DNA of 64,000 nucleotides. Source: Rhea pennata (lineage: Eukaryota > Chordata > Aves > Rheiformes > Rheidae). The stretch covers positions 121,915,801 to 121,979,800 of the forward strand of contig NC_084663.1 in assembly GCF_028389875.1 (NCBI RefSeq), given 5' to 3'. Made by a program: the position numbers and the translations under genes. Shown here piece by piece: positions 10,741-24,121 of the stretch. Position 1 is the first letter of the stretch. Each line of letters starts with the position of its first letter. The notes under the pieces were generated by a model. The model did not search any database. It saw only the letters and a program-made list of their open reading frames with translations, and had not been told where the DNA came from.

Positions 10741-13700
10741 GAAGCGTCTGAGGAATTTTGAAGTACAGAGCTAGAGATGCGAAAGGTCTAATGGTGGCAG
10801 TCTGTGGAAAAAGTGATTGAGGCGGGACATGAAAGAAAGACTCGGCGAGTCACTGCTGTCACAGGAGTAAATGTGACTGCAGGGGAGATGCAGATGCTGC
10901 TTAGAAGTAAAAGGGTCTTTCTGCATTAGTCATCCTTTCAAAGGACACTGAAAAGAAATCTGATTTAGACCTTTCCTATCATAATGTCCGCTGCTGGAAT
11001 AAAGTTAACTGTTCAAAGGGCAGGAAGGCCCAGATATTTACGGTGGTACTGAAGGAGTTTAAACATGAGGACGATCAGTTGCAAAGAAAGATACCAACAT
11101 TTTAATTAAAAGCAGAGTGGAGGGTTAGCAGTTGGACAAAATTATTTCTGATCATTTTGGAGAGCTTCGTAGAATTACAGGCCAAAAAGCTGTAAATTTG
11201 AACCAAATGAAGTGATACTAAAAAGGGAATAATACATCTAGATGACTATGATTTGATACAATCTAATCAGCTTTTGCAACAAAGGTGGTGTTACAGTCTG
11301 AAAATCACTGTAGGGGAACAGAACTTCCTCATTTTAACCTCCCACCCTTCAATTCCTTTTCAGTTCATACTAGAGTGTGGTTACGCTGTTGTTATTTTTG
11401 GTAGATAAGCAACATAATGGCTAGTATTTGTGCTTTGACAGTAGTTTCCTCTGAAAGTCATAGCAATAATAAAAGTAATTTTTGTGAAGCCTCGTACATG
11501 CGGCTGTGTTAAAGGAAGAGTAATTACAATACAGAAAACAAAGACTAAGCACTCTGCACATACAGTTAAAATTCAGCTTTCAGTATTTTGGAATTCCCCA
11601 CAACATTTGCAAGTATGCCTTACTTCACAGACCTGGGCTGCCCAACTGCAGCCAGTTCACCAGCACAAGTGTTTGCTACATTGTGCCCTAACAGTACATT
11701 TGAGATCTAACATCACGTCCAGTTCTGAGGAAGTGAATTGAATGTTTATATTTCTGGCTGATTACATATTTTTTTTTTTTTAAAAAAATGCATCAACTTT
11801 AAAAATGCATCAGCAATTTTAGTAATGTTTTAGTACCTTCACAATAGCTATACCTAATGAAGTGAATTTAGTTGCTTTCTTTACATTTGACAGCTGAACA
11901 TGGAGATGTGAGTGTGTGTCAGTCAAACTAGTGGTCATCAGCAAGTGACCCATTAAGAAAACAAAAGGAAGTAAACTTGGCAAGAAATGAGGGGTAAATG
12001 CTAGAATTTTTAAATAATTTGAGTTTATGGAAATGCATTAGCTAGAAGTTTTTTCTCAGTTATATTTCCTCTTCACGTAGCAGCTGAGAGGCTTTGATGG
12101 ATATAATGACTGTAAATACTGTATCAGTTGTGTAATTCCTATCAAATTTACATCTTTAAATAAAAATTTAAAAACTCAGCAAGCTCACAGCATGAATTAT
12201 CATTTATATTTCTGAAGTGCTATTTACCTTGCAAGAACTTGAGGCAAAAACTACACAGATCATAAAAACGTGCTGAACTGTAGCCACCTGGTTTTCTGCT
12301 GTCAGTTCCAGACACTGTGTTCCTAGAAGTGTAAGGACCCTAACAGAGAGAGAGAAAAAAAAATCTTCCGATTTCTGTGACTTTGATATCAGCCCTTGGA
12401 ATTGCTCAGATTTGGCTGATCCAAAGCCCCATCATAGGGCAGGAAGAGTCTTCCTGGACTTGTTTGTGTTTGAAGACTTGGTGAGTAGGAATCTTCAGAT
12501 CTGCTCTTATCACAGAGCAGATGTTTTCTCCTCCTCAGCTGTTGCATGGCTTGCTATGTTTGTTTTGTACATACTGTTTTGGGATTGAAAGATGTCTGCT
12601 GCTTTTTACTGAGATGCTTTTTACTACTCTTCACTGAGATGAGAAAAGATTGCTGCCAGAACTTCTGCCATGAACACACAAACTTCTGGTGCCTTCCCTT
12701 TACTCCTCTCTGACTTCCTTACAAATTTGCAATTAGGACTCAGGTGTTAGGAAGCAGAAGTCACTGGTGAAATCTGATGAAATCTCATCTGTTAGAGAAT
12801 GTACTTCATTTGCCTCAGTTAATCACTGTTTATCTGCCTCCTACCTAGAATTACTACTGGAGTATAAACTCACTAAACCAGCAGAAACCAGACCCTGCAA
12901 ATAAAAGAATAAATTCCTGTTCATTTATTGAACGGAACTGACTCACTGAGTAGTTACATGAGTGCCAGTGCTAGCACAAGGGAAGGTCAGGACTATGCAG
13001 CTGTGGGTTGGGAAGATGGTGATGAAGGAGTAGGACAACACCTTTTAAATAGCAGTATGCTGTTAGGTCAGATCAGCCACCCGTTAGGAACCTGCTGTGA
13101 ACCTTAACCTAGCCTGAGTAGTCAAGGTTGAACTACAACTACAATGAACTCTAAAAAAGTAGAAGATCCTGGTGATTTTGCTTCATCACTAAAAGCAGCC
13201 TGTAATGTGACTGTTTTCACAGAGTATTCATTTTTATGTATTAAGCAGAACAAAATTATATTGATTTTAGCTTTAATGTATTCAACTGTTAAAGACTCCA
13301 GCTGATATAATATACCTGTTTCTTGTGGCAAAATTAAAATTTGTTTTCACTGTTCGAAATTCACTAGGTTCTTGCTCCTTACCTTGTAAAAACCTCCTTC
13401 ACTTTAGATTTACCTTTTCTATAACTTGTACATGGTGTACTAGCATAAATAGCATGGTGTGCTATTGAGAGCAAAAAACGTTTTCCAAAGCATGGCCTTA
13501 ACTTGTGAGTTCCAGTGTTGACATCTGTTAACAGTATCAGTGTTTCGTAGCCAAGTAACAACTACTCCTATGTGTTAGAAATGTTCTCTTATACGTGATG
13601 ATCAGAAATCTTACAATGCCTCCAGCACAAGCAGATTCCTAGAATAAAGCATTAGGAGTAAAAGCTGAAAGACAGAAAATTGCACATAATTCTGTTTTGT

Positions 13701-14394
13701 GACTAGGAATCTGTCCTGATATGTTAATGGTTGCCTGGGTAACTGTCCTTGAATAATAATATCATCTTTTTTCTGTCTAATGAGACAATAATCCTAGGAC
13801 TAGGACTCTTCAGGCCATCCAACTGTTGAGAAATAAACCCACTCACATTTTCCCCTTCTTTTTCTTCACAGTCCCCTGTACCATGGTGCCTCTTGCACTG
13901 GGGACAGTGGTGTCTGTCCCCACCAGAACTTTATAAACTTCCAACTCTTTCTGCTTCGTATTCTTCCTGGGCTCAGTGTGCCAGCACCAGGCCTAGCACC
14001 AGAACACAGCAGAACAGGAGGGTGCTGTCCCTGCACAGTACTTCAATGTACTGTAATTGCAGCCAGACTGTTCACATCTTCCCTCTACTGGTATCTAAGA
14101 ATGAATTAAGAAATGAAAAAAATGTCTTTTTGTGTGTGAGCTTGTGAAATGTCAACAAATTTGTGATTAATCCAATGTCAAAGACCCAGAATTAGAGATG
14201 TTTTCAATATTGCAACTGCTTTAGAAGTAGGGTATTTTGCCCTTGTGTTAGTCTAGCAGAACCGTTATTGGAAGAAAGATCTGCTGCAGTGCATCTGCCT
14301 AACTGAACAGCAGCAGCTTGGACAGAGGCTGTTAACACTGGAGGCAACATTACATGTACATCGTACATGTACGATGAAGATAAAAGATTCCTGT
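10741..14394. other. Intergenic, no gene recognised
   Basis: This is A/T-rich intergenic sequence upstream of U2AF1. No coding exon, tRNA or repeat family was recognised before the SINE at 14.4 kb. A short duplication of the word aaaatgcatca occurs near 11785 and 11803, beside a T/A-rich stretch. Confidence 0.6.
14359..14376. repeat. Perfect 18-bp palindrome
   Basis: The sequence catcgtacatgtacgatg equals its own reverse complement and has no spacer. It starts 36 bp before the SINE head and is preceded by an overlapping tacatgtaca. Confidence 0.9.
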
Positions 14395-14531
14395 GGGGGC
14401 AGGTTTAGCTCGGTTAGGACGTGGTGCTGCTAATGCCGAGGTCGCGGGCTCAATCTCTGTATGAGGCTATGCTGAGGGTTGGACTAGATGATCTCCAGAG
14501 GTCCCTTCCAACCTTACCATTCTATGATTCT
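14395..14531 (+). mobile_element. SINE with tRNA-Ile-like head and CR1 tail (TguSINE1-like)
   Basis: Positions 14395-14467 resemble a degraded tRNA-Ile gene. The A-box-like word tagctcggttagg is at 14406-14418, an anticodon-arm relic with ctaat follows, and the T-arm region gaggtcgcgggctcaatct lies at about 14438-14456 with a B-box-like core. From about 14474 the sequence turns into the 3' end of a CR1 LINE: ggttggactagatgatct, then ccagaggtcccttccaacc, ending attctatgattct at 14531. Such tRNA/CR1 composites are non-autonomous and moved by CR1 reverse transcriptase. No clear target-site duplication is visible, which is normal for CR1-driven insertions. The family name is from memory and should be confirmed. 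Confidence 0.85.
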
Positions 14532-16289
14532 CAGCAACTATATTAATAAGAACATATTAGCTTGCTCGGATCTCGGCTTCCTAAAGTGACTTCATGTTGC
14601 ATACAGGGACAAGCTGAGAAGGGCAGAAACTAGGAAGCATCAAAAGAGAGGGAGAGAGAAGAACCTTTAATGTTGACAGCACAACTATAAAGGTAGGGGG
14701 GAAATTATGAGCCAAAAAAGGTACAGGAAACGTGAAGAAAAGAGGTGTCCACAGAGAAGTAGGGATGAAAGGCAGAAGTCCATGTATCTCTTTGTTATTA
14801 CACCTAAAATCTAAAATTATCTAAAATTTAGACCAGGATATTTGCAAGATTGAGGACAGGGAACTTCTTGGATGCTTTATGCATGCCCTCCACTTGCACA
14901 GGACTGTTTGAGACAGTGACTCATTGCAGGCTACTCCCCTGAACAAGTTGTTTTGATTTCTACTGGGTTAAATGCTTTCACACATGTCCCTTAGTTTTGT
15001 TCGGACTTCTAAGGCCCAGTGTCATCACTAGATACCAACTAATATATGATGAGGAGAAAACAGTGCTGCTCAAGTTTAGTTTCCTAATTTGCCAAACAAG
15101 GAGAGAGAAAGGAGTGAGAAAGAAAAATAAGGTGATCAGGAGGCAGTTGTTTTTAAGAGAGAAACTGAGCAGGGAGAAAAGGAGTAATAAAAATGGTTGT
15201 GAAATGAAAGACACTAATGCTTGGATGTAGAAAAAGAGACTAAAACAGACACAGGAACACTTTCTAAAGCACAGTACCTGTAATACTTAATTCATTCACT
15301 GGAGTTTAACACCTTCTTGTCCCTGTTCAGAAATCCACGTGTCACTTAAAAAGATGCATGGAGTTCTAGGCCAGTGCACAGGACTTGGTTTCTCCCCTTA
15401 AAGTGATTTCACCAACAGTGTGTGTGCAGGGATAATTAGTAATCCACAGCCAGCAAATCCTTTGAACAATTTGACCAGCTCTCTGCTTGATACAAGACAC
15501 AACAACAGTAAGGGGAGGAGAATAAGAAGTCATCTTGTGTACACGAGAACAAAACTGTAGCTAGTAATCATATCTAATCTACCTCTGTGTCTAATCACCA
15601 TGGGTATGTAATCAGATCTTATCAAAGATCCTTAATTATAGCTACCCAAGTAAATGTAACACAGAACAGCACAGAGGAGTGAAGTCTTTGTAGCCATGTT
15701 GTCCATACGTGTCTGGAGGAGGAAGAGTGTGTCTGATGCAAACCGATTGTGCCTTGGTTTCATTTATCAGGAATGATACATACAGGAATGGACAACAGTG
15801 TCATTTGGTATATAGGGACGGGGCCCCTCTTTGTGTTTTCCCAATCACTCACCGTTCAGCGCCGGGCATCATCAGCAGTGTTAGGGCACTGCTTTGATGC
15901 TGTGGGTTAAGATAAATTTAACTAGTCGGATGTGATTGAGAGATTTCAGAGAACGATCAGTGAAGGGATGAATAGCAAGAAAGAGGAGAGGAAATACTGA
16001 GGAGAGAAGCAGCATTAGAGATGCAACTATGCAAAGACTCCAAAGCATGGGTGAGAGATTTGGGTGTCTTATGTAAGTTTTCCCTTGGGGAGTTTTTGAG
16101 AGACAACCTCTGATTAGGAACATTGCTGATTCATTTAATGTTGCTATTAGGAAGTGCCTTACAGCTGAAGAATGGGAAAATTAATAAAGCTGGAGGATGC
16201 TGACTTTTAAGTTCAACGCATTATTCGATGTTGTGTTTAGCACTTCGGTCCTGGATGCCCCAGCTAGAATCAAAACCCTCATTATGCTG
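14532..16289. other. Intergenic, no gene recognised
   Basis: Mixed-composition sequence with a GA-rich stretch near 14645-14660 and 15090-15190. No coding exon or repeat family is recognised. Confidence 0.55.
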
Positions 16290-16420
16290 TCTCCTTTACA
16301 TAAAGGGCCCCCTCTCCCTGCCCAGAGGAGCTTACAAGCTGATTACAATGCCATCCTCCTCCTTTTACAGAGGAGACATAGAAATCAGATGATTTGCCTA
16401 AGACCAAACTAGCAAGAGCA
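16290..16420 (+). mobile_element. Degenerate MIR-like (CORE-SINE/L3-tail type) ancient repeat
   Basis: The order of words is that of old amniote MIR-type repeats: ccctgcccagaggagcttac at about 16316-16335, then ccttttacagaggagacata, then gatttgcctaagaccaaact. These correspond to the MIR phrases for 'agagcttacaatc', 'ttttacagatgagg' and 'acttgcccaaggtcaca'. Divergence is high, as expected for an insertion predating birds. I infer the family from the order and spacing of these words, not from an alignment. Confidence 0.5.
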
Positions 16421-18584
16421 AGCAAGATGTGCAGGATGGGCAGGAGATGTTCAGAGTCAGGATAAGAAGTTAGACAGAGGCCTAGCAGTTCAAATGGAGG
16501 GAGGGTTCACCAAGCCCAGTGGCAGGGAGGTGTTGCATCCAGCCTGTCCAATTCCAAACTGCACTGTGCAGGCATTACACACTCTTGCTGCATTTGCTCC
16601 ATCTCCTCACATGCAAAGTGGCAGGACCTCTTACCACCTAGTGAGGGTGAGGAACCCTGGAGAAGAACTTAGACCTGACCCTGCTGCCCTATGTCTACCT
16701 CATCCAGAACCACTTTCTTAAGCTACATTTTAGGTACTCCATCATTTATACTTTTCCTTTCTAAGGTCAAGCAAGCCATCTGCAACACCCAGCAGGAAGC
16801 TGGAGCCCAGTGACCATGGGTCTGTTTCTCTCTCTCTGCTCCTTTCTTGCTGGGTAGTGTCACTCATTTCACTCAATGCCATTTCCCTAGTTCCCTGCTT
16901 TTCTATTTTTGGCCCTTTTCTTTGTTCCATTTATCATCCCCCAGAGTCATTTGATTTCTGTGAGTCTTCTTTTCCCATAGCTTCCCCTAGTCCCCTTTCT
17001 AGGCAGGGCTTCAAGTTTTGTTCAGGTTATGTGCCAGCCTGACCCTGAGGAGAAATCAATACAGAGAGTGGCAGCACTGACCTGTCAGGAGAGCACCAGG
17101 AAGGCAGTTTTCCCAAAGTGAGGCTCAGCCCTTGCCCTCTGGCTGTGCTGACATTTTCCCCAAATGTGGACAATTCAGCTACATCCCTGTGCTGTGACAG
17201 TGGGGAGAGAGCATGCCTTTTCTTCCTTGGAAAAAAGAAGGAGAAAAAAAACAACAACCATACAACTTTTTTCTTACACTCACAATGCCTGCTTCTGGGT
17301 ACAGTTCTGGCTCCCCTGTCTTGCTCCTCTTTTCCCAGCCTTTTAAAATGCTGCTCTAAGGCCTGCTCCTGATGGGATATCCACCTTTCTCCTGACTTTC
17401 TGCATGGAGACTCTACCTCATTGAGAAGGCCAGCAGGATTGGCTGGAAAGTAATGAAAGTCAGTCTGATGAGCAAATCCAACTGGTTCTTTGAGAGAAAT
17501 CACTCTTTGTCCTTTCCTGGGCAGTGTTTGAATGGAGCATTTTGTGGGAGAAGCTGATCCCTTTGGACCCCCTGACACACCCAGTGAGCTCAGATAGTCT
17601 TGAAGTATTTTGGAATATTTTTTCCAAGATACTCTTGGAAAAATTCTCTGGCTATCACCTGCTGCCTGCAAGCATTTATGGCAGTAAAGTTTGAGAGGAC
17701 AGCTAAGCAGTGAAGCAGATTTTGGTGGAAATCACCAAATACGGAGAGAGCTTGATCAATCACTCCTGTGTTTTGTGGTGGGAAGTTGTGGATCTCTGCT
17801 TTTTTCTGTTACACCCTTGGTTATAGTGGTTTGAACCACTCCCCCAAATTCAGACCCTGAATGTGAAGCAGGAGCTCGCTGATAAGGCTACCGGAACTGA
17901 TTCATATGTATTAAAGACAGCCTCTAGCTCCCCATGAAGGACAGTTCAGTATGTGTGACTGCATGCACTGAGGTGCTAGCACAAACACTGAAACATCTAT
18001 ATGTCCTCCATGCTGCTAACTTACAGGGTTGTGTTGGAGAGCAGGTTCATGCAGGCTCTTCTGTGGCTGCATTTTTATCATGAGGAATCAATCCATGCTG
18101 AAAACACTGGGAATCCCCTTCCTGTCTGGAGGAGGATGGCCTGGCTTCTGTGAAGTGAAAGAAAAAGCATATTCCCAGGAGAGAGCAAGAACAGGGCATG
18201 CATGCATGGTCCCCCTTGCTCTTCCCAGTACACTCACAGCCTCCCACCTTTTTGGCTCAGGGGACTGCCTGAGTCTCTTGTGCTTTATCAGTTAATACCC
18301 CTTATTAGATGTCTCCCCCAAGCACTTTTTTCAGTCTCCCCTTGAGCCTGTGCAAGCTCTTTGCATACACACTGTTCTCTGGAAAGGAGCTTGCAGGTCT
18401 ACTTATTGCATCATTTTGTTTGTTTGCAGCCTGGCTCCGACTGACTTCATTTGATTATGGTTTCCTGATACAGCATGAACCTCACCCATGGTGTATGGGG
18501 CAGGTTTCCTTGCACCCCTCCCAATGCTTATCTTGTTCCATGTCTTATACTGATCTGATGGTGTAGTAAGTGGATTGAACTTGC

Positions 18585-18613
18585 TAAAATGACTGTGTTA
18601 ATGAGTCATTTTA
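18585..18613. repeat. 10-bp inverted repeat enclosing an AP-1 site
   Basis: TAAAATGACT (18585-18594) and AGTCATTTTA (18604-18613) are perfect inverted arms with a 9-nt spacer. The right arm includes a consensus AP-1 site, TGAGTCA (18602-18608). Confidence 0.8.
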
Positions 18614-21505
18614 ACTTGCAGTTGCATTTTGCAAGGGGCAATGAGGCTGCACTGCACAGATGGGAGTGGAAGATGGAGTGGAAGATTTCTCCCTTTCTGT
18701 GGCAGCAAAGTTGTTCAGCTCAAGCCTGTCATGGGACTATACCCTCACAGTAGAGCTTTTTTTTTATCAGCGAATATTAAACCTAAAAATAGCAGGTTTC
18801 TTTGCAAGTGAAGTAGAGTAGGAATAAGAGAGCAAGTTGCTGTAGATGGGGTGACCCCCGCTGCATTTATTCCATTTGCTCTCTGCAGGTCGGATTATGT
18901 TCACATCTCCACATTCACAAAAAATCAGCATGCTAGATTTGTCCTGAAGTACATTTACAAATAATATTTTGTTTAGAAAAAAAGCCCCGTCATAACAGTC
19001 TGCAAAAAGGAGAGGTACAATACACCTACATTAAGCTTCCTTCTGCTTCCTTTTGTCAGACAAACCTCCCACCAAATCCAGTGGGAGTTCTCCTGAAGCA
19101 GAAGTGATTAAGAAGTGCAGATAAAGAGATTGTGCCAGTTATCAGTGTGACAGATGTACTGAATTGATACTCTTTTTTGGATCATTGGAACCCTAGATTT
19201 GGCAGAGATGCAGACTGATGTGCAGGCATATATGCCTCATGACAGTAGACATGCTCTTCTTAGTAACTTTTCACAGAAAACAGACCCCTGAATCCAAAGG
19301 GACTGTGGATGACCAGTTAAGAGCTGCTGCTCTATATCATGGATGCAGAGTCTCAGTTGAGCCTGCATTTGCTTTGCTGTAGCTCCCTCCGGTGGCTAAC
19401 AGTTAAAGAGCTCACACAACACAGCACTAAAAATCATTCGCAGAAAGTGAGCTGGCTGTAATCTAGGGCAGCATTTCCCAGGTCAACCCTGCTACCTATA
19501 TCAGGTGGTCGGGATGAGCCATGAGGGAACAACAGAGCATGCTTATGTGACCTAGTGCAGGATGGTGGCAGCAGTCCCAAGAAGTGCTGTTTAGCTGCTC
19601 TGCTGCAGAATCAGAAGAGTCCCTTTAATAAAGCAGTGTGCCCAGATGAATTTGTCTATCCTCCCCTTTTGTGAGCTGGAGCATCCTGTGGGCAGAGCAT
19701 CACAGTACAGCAAGGATCCTGATTCTGGTGTGCAGTCAGCTTGGCCAGGGTGGACTTTGGGATCATTGCATTGCTCCCAACTCTGTGTTCACAGAGAGGT
19801 GGCATGGGCCATGCTAGGAGACCCAGGCTGTCTGAATTTCACATGTTAAGCATGAAACTCACTCCTGTGGTGTCTACCTCACCCTCTTCTGCCATGTGGC
19901 CTGTACCTGATGCAGTTGCCGCACAGGTACTGCTGTCTTTGGCCCTGCATTGGGACTCTGTCTGCAGGAGATGGAGGGATCAGGAGAGAGCCTGTGACAA
20001 TACACAGCATCTGGAGAAGTTTACCCTTCTGAGTCTCTGCTAGTGTGTGAATTGAGGTGCCAAGGTCTATTGTGTCACCACCTGAGTAAACAGAAGAAGC
20101 TGTGTGTTCATCAGATGAAGCTGAGAGAGCCTAGTGTATCATTTGGGAGGTTTGGAGACCATAGGTTAGATCTTGCAGGGGACAGAAGATGCCTGTGAAG
20201 AGTGTTAAATGTAGGATCCACTTTGGGAGAAGGAGGGCTGGCTTAGGAAAAGCTGCTTGAGCCTATATCAGCATGGGGTCACTTAGGGAAGTATTACTAG
20301 ACCAGTGAGGTGAAGTCTACAAGGAAGTTCTGGTGTAGAAAGAAGAAGGGGATGGTTGCAGGGAGCTCCTGAGAGGGGATGGAGGTGTGACACCCCAGAA
20401 GCTTATGAGAGGAAAACAGGACCTCCTTGCCTTATGTTGTGGGCTTGACCTAAAGAAGCTATAGTGAGTGATCTCTGTTTTCTTAGCTCCCTGCAGAGAC
20501 CTACAGCAGCAGACAGCCTTGCCGAAGCAAGTGGGCTGCCATGGAGCCTGCTTGCAACCGCTTTCTCTTCATAAGGGGCCCAGAGCTGGGCAAGGCAGGC
20601 CACAGTTTTGCCATCGGACGATAGTCTCCACCTGCTCTTTGTCCCCATAGCTCAGCTTCCAGGGGTTCCCTCTGCCCTACACAGTCTCACTGTCAAGGTA
20701 TCTGCACTGCAGTGTGCTTGCCCTGCCTTCACACCAGTATTTCCCCCAGTGTTAACAAGAGGCTGGGACCAGGCCTGGTCAGGCTGTGATGTGTATGTAG
20801 TGTGGATGGCAGACAAGCCTGGATGTGAGGATGTGTTTGTAGCCTGTTTCAGAGTGGCTAAAGACAGAGAAGGAGATTTACTATGTAAAAGTGATGGCAG
20901 CATAAACCGACTGGCAAACAGACTCTAAGGGGTATCGTGAAATGAAGGCCGAGGTCAATCTGCCATTTCTCCTCTGCTAGCCTTGCCCTTCAGAGGCCGG
21001 ACAAGCTACCACAAGTGTGCTGACGCATGCTGAAGTCAAGCTGTGGGCTCTTTATAACGCAGGTGCCAGAGTCAAACTGCTTATTTTCAAAGCAAGAAGC
21101 TCTAATCCTGTAAAAATATTATTTTCAGTTACTACTTGCAAAATGGCTGATGCAGATCTAATCCGTTTGTTTAGTGAGTGCTGTGAAAGCACAAGCATCA
21201 AAGCTACTGTCTGACGCAGCTGAGCAGCTGGGTTGCCTTGCGTGAATTTTTTTCATTGTTGCTTTAGTGCTTAATTTCAGGGCAGTAACTGCAAGAGAAT
21301 AACAGACTTTGCTATCACCTGACCAAGGAACTGAGCAGGCTTAAAGAAAAACATCAGTGTTGTTAAGGCTAAGTTATTTGTTATCTTAAAGCATTTCCCT
21401 GGAGGTTAGCGAGAAATATTACTGTTCATAACATCATCCTTAAAAACTGACCCAGCAGAGCCCTTTTTCCCACCCGTTTTTTCAGACCCCACTATGGCTA
21501 TGGTC

Positions 21506-21541
21506 AGTTGTATTTACAGTGCTAGTTGTATTTACACTGCT
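21506..21541 (+). repeat. Two tandem 18-bp copies
   Basis: The unit agttgtatttacagtgct is followed directly by agttgtatttacactgct, differing at two positions. No function is inferred. Confidence 0.85.
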
Positions 21542-24105
21542 AGAGTACTACTAGACAGTTATCTTCCTCAAATATTAAAATCTATGTAAAATAACCACAG
21601 TAAGAACATTAGTTTCTACTCTCCTGGTATCAGACAGGGAGAGCGCTGGAATGTGACAGTATCTTGAGAAGAGAAACTGAAGCCTGCCAGAACAGTGTAG
21701 TTGTAGCAACAACATAGCTCAGGGGCTGAGAACCTGACTGTTAAGACACTTGGCTAATCCTAAATGAGAGAGGCTTTCGTATCCCTTCACTGATGCTGAT
21801 GAAAAGATTTATACGATTGCATCTCTTGTCACCTGGAACAGCCTACCTATAGCCTCTGGCACTCATTTAGTTCAGATGTAAGCTTCCGATCTCAGTTCAG
21901 TAGCCCATATTGCCTCTTGTTGTATTTCAACTGCTAAAAGCCTCCCTGTGGGTTTGGTGGAGGAGTCTGGGCAGCTGCCTGTGGTGGGCTGGCAGCTGCA
22001 AAGGGACCTGGGAGGTCCCTTGCTCAGCTGTCAGCTCAGTGCTCCACCCCAGCTTTGAGTCTGGAGAAATCCTCCCACTTTGTCCCTGAGAGACTGCAAG
22101 GATGGGCCATGAGCACATTACAGTATGTAGGAAACTTTACAGTGATGGCGTTTCAGTCCCAGCGAGATGATTTTCTAGATCCCAATGGTTTTCCAGATCC
22201 CATCTACCGCAGAAAAAGGCCAGAAATGTGCTCCTATATTCTCCTTAACAAAGCAAGATAAAATTACTTCTCATGCTTAAAGATGCACTCAGACTGAGGG
22301 GAGCCTGCATCAAAGGGCTTCCAGTCTTTACCTGAATCCTTGGCTGTGTTTGAGGTCCCTCCATGGACTTGACGCATCTCTAGGGAAGAGGGTATCATCC
22401 AGAGGCTGATAGAGGCTGACTCTAACCTGAACCAATATGGGACATGGTGTGACTTCATTTATTTGAAAATGGCTGAATTGTTGGCCCGAGAATGATACTT
22501 CTTTGCTACCATTTTTAAAAGAACAGTACAAAAGGTCCTTATGGAGAAAGTGTCATTTGCAGTATGGAAACAGGGTGTTTGTCACCTTGAAATGGATGTT
22601 GGGGGAGTTATCCCCATGAGGTGAAGAGAGATTGCTGATACATCTTGATAAAAAGCTGGTATATCTTGGTAAGGGGATTAAAACAGACCACATTTATTCT
22701 TTGGGATGGCTGAACAGCAGCAGACACCTATCCAAGCCATTTTCTTTGCACTTTTGCATGCTTGCTCTCTCTACCTTTTTTTCCTGTCTCTCTCAACAAA
22801 TCAGCAGATACAATAAGCACCCTAAGGCAAGATACATGGCACTTTAATCAGTATACCAGTGCCTACAAAAGAACATATTTGTTTTTTTCCCTCATATCAA
22901 CTGCTTTCCTAAGCAGTTGCCCTCACTGGAATGTCATAGGAATTTTGTTGTACAGTGTTTCTAGACCAGAAGTGTTTTAAAGTCACAGCTGCAGAAATGT
23001 CCTGTTAGCACTGCCTGTTTTTTGAGCAGGTGTGTTGATGCAGGCTCGTTAAAAGCTGCTATTGATTTATACATTCTGGTAAACAGCTGCATTAACAGGG
23101 CTGACACATACAGTTGTCCTTCTTCCTTGATGGGTTAGATTTTGTGGGTCTGGTCCTGAGCACTCATACAACCCAGTGAAAGGGCCAGGAAATAAAAAGA
23201 GAGATTTCTGCTCAGTCCGTATTTCCTGGTGATTCCTTATCCTCAGGCTATCTCTAACTGGTCCTTTCTGTGACCAATTGAGCATAGATTGCCTTCTCTA
23301 CCATATATCTGTGGGTGGAGGTGGAACAGGCTTGCAAATATGTCTCTCATTTGGGGGCTTGTGTGCCAATCCCTCTTCCAGCGTGCAGTATCTGGGATGT
23401 TGCCCTAAAGCATACTGCTTGCCAGTAGCGTGTAGAAGTCCATCCAAGAACAGAGCTGCCAGTAAGGCCCCCTCCCATCTCGGCCCCCTTTTGCAAAGGC
23501 ATAATGCCAGCTATAGCATGAGATGTGTGTGCCACTTTTGGGGTAGTGGAGGACTTGGTACAAAGGCTCTGTAACACACAGGAGAACTTGAACCTTCCAG
23601 CCCACGAATGCAGCCGCACTTAGAGAGCCGAGAAGGGCTGCAGCTGCATACTTCAGCTCTGGCCTTTACACACTGTAGGGCCTAAACTTGACAAATTCAG
23701 TCTAAATCTGAGGGTCATTTATATAGTTTTCTTCTGGTGTTGAGATTCTGTTCACACTTGGAAGGGTTCAGCTTTGGCTGTTTGGCCCAGGGAGATGCAC
23801 TCAGCTTGATAAACAAACATGCAGGGGGAAGCCTACACCAGTCCTAACCTTAGAAGACTACGGTTGTTTTGAAGGTGGTATGCTACAAAGGGGTGAAAGG
23901 TATTAAGCTAAAAAGTGGTGAAACAGGGCAACAGCATCTGTGAAATCTTGAGTCCTTCCTTTGCACTTTCTTTCACATAGCTGATAATGACACTTCCCTT
24001 TCTTTGCCTACCTGTGCCAAGTATTAAAAGAATGTGGCACAATGTCTTGTGACTGCGTAGGAAAATCTAGTTATCTGTGGGCCAGGGTCAGCTGGAAGAT
24101 GAGAG

Positions 24106-24121
24106 CTTTGAAAATCAGGCC
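24106..24121 (-). repeat. Word from an ancient interspersed repeat (inverted copy at 30323)
   Basis: ctttgaaaatcaggcc is the exact reverse complement of the word at 30323-30338. This phrase is typical of old amniote repeats that carry 'cctgattttcaaaggtgct'. The flanks are too diverged to place in a family. Confidence 0.4.

Larger units (their letters stand above)
16421..24105. other. Intergenic, no gene recognised
   Basis: About 7.7 kb without a recognisable gene. The longest open frame (minus strand, 17671-17027, 214 codons) contains a phenylalanine run translated from an A-rich tract and has no known domain or splice context. Small features inside are an AP-1-like inverted repeat at 18585-18613 and an 18-bp tandem duplication at 21506-21541. 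Confidence 0.55.

Noticed and set aside
9333..10751. Longest open frame in the window (472 codons, plus strand) and its 361-codon opposite-strand partner
   Set aside because: Both are low-complexity G/R/P/A translations of the CpG island, cross an A23 run and G runs, and overlap U2AF1 exon 1 and promoter. No domain or splice logic supports them.
14395..14467. Functional tRNA-Ile gene
   Set aside because: The acceptor stem is not paired, the anticodon arm is altered and the sequence runs straight into a CR1 tail, so it is a SINE head.
17027..17671. 214-codon open frame on the minus strand
   Set aside because: It contains a phenylalanine stretch from an A-rich tract, no recognised domain, and an overlapping frame on the other strand. 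Length alone is not enough in 64 kb.
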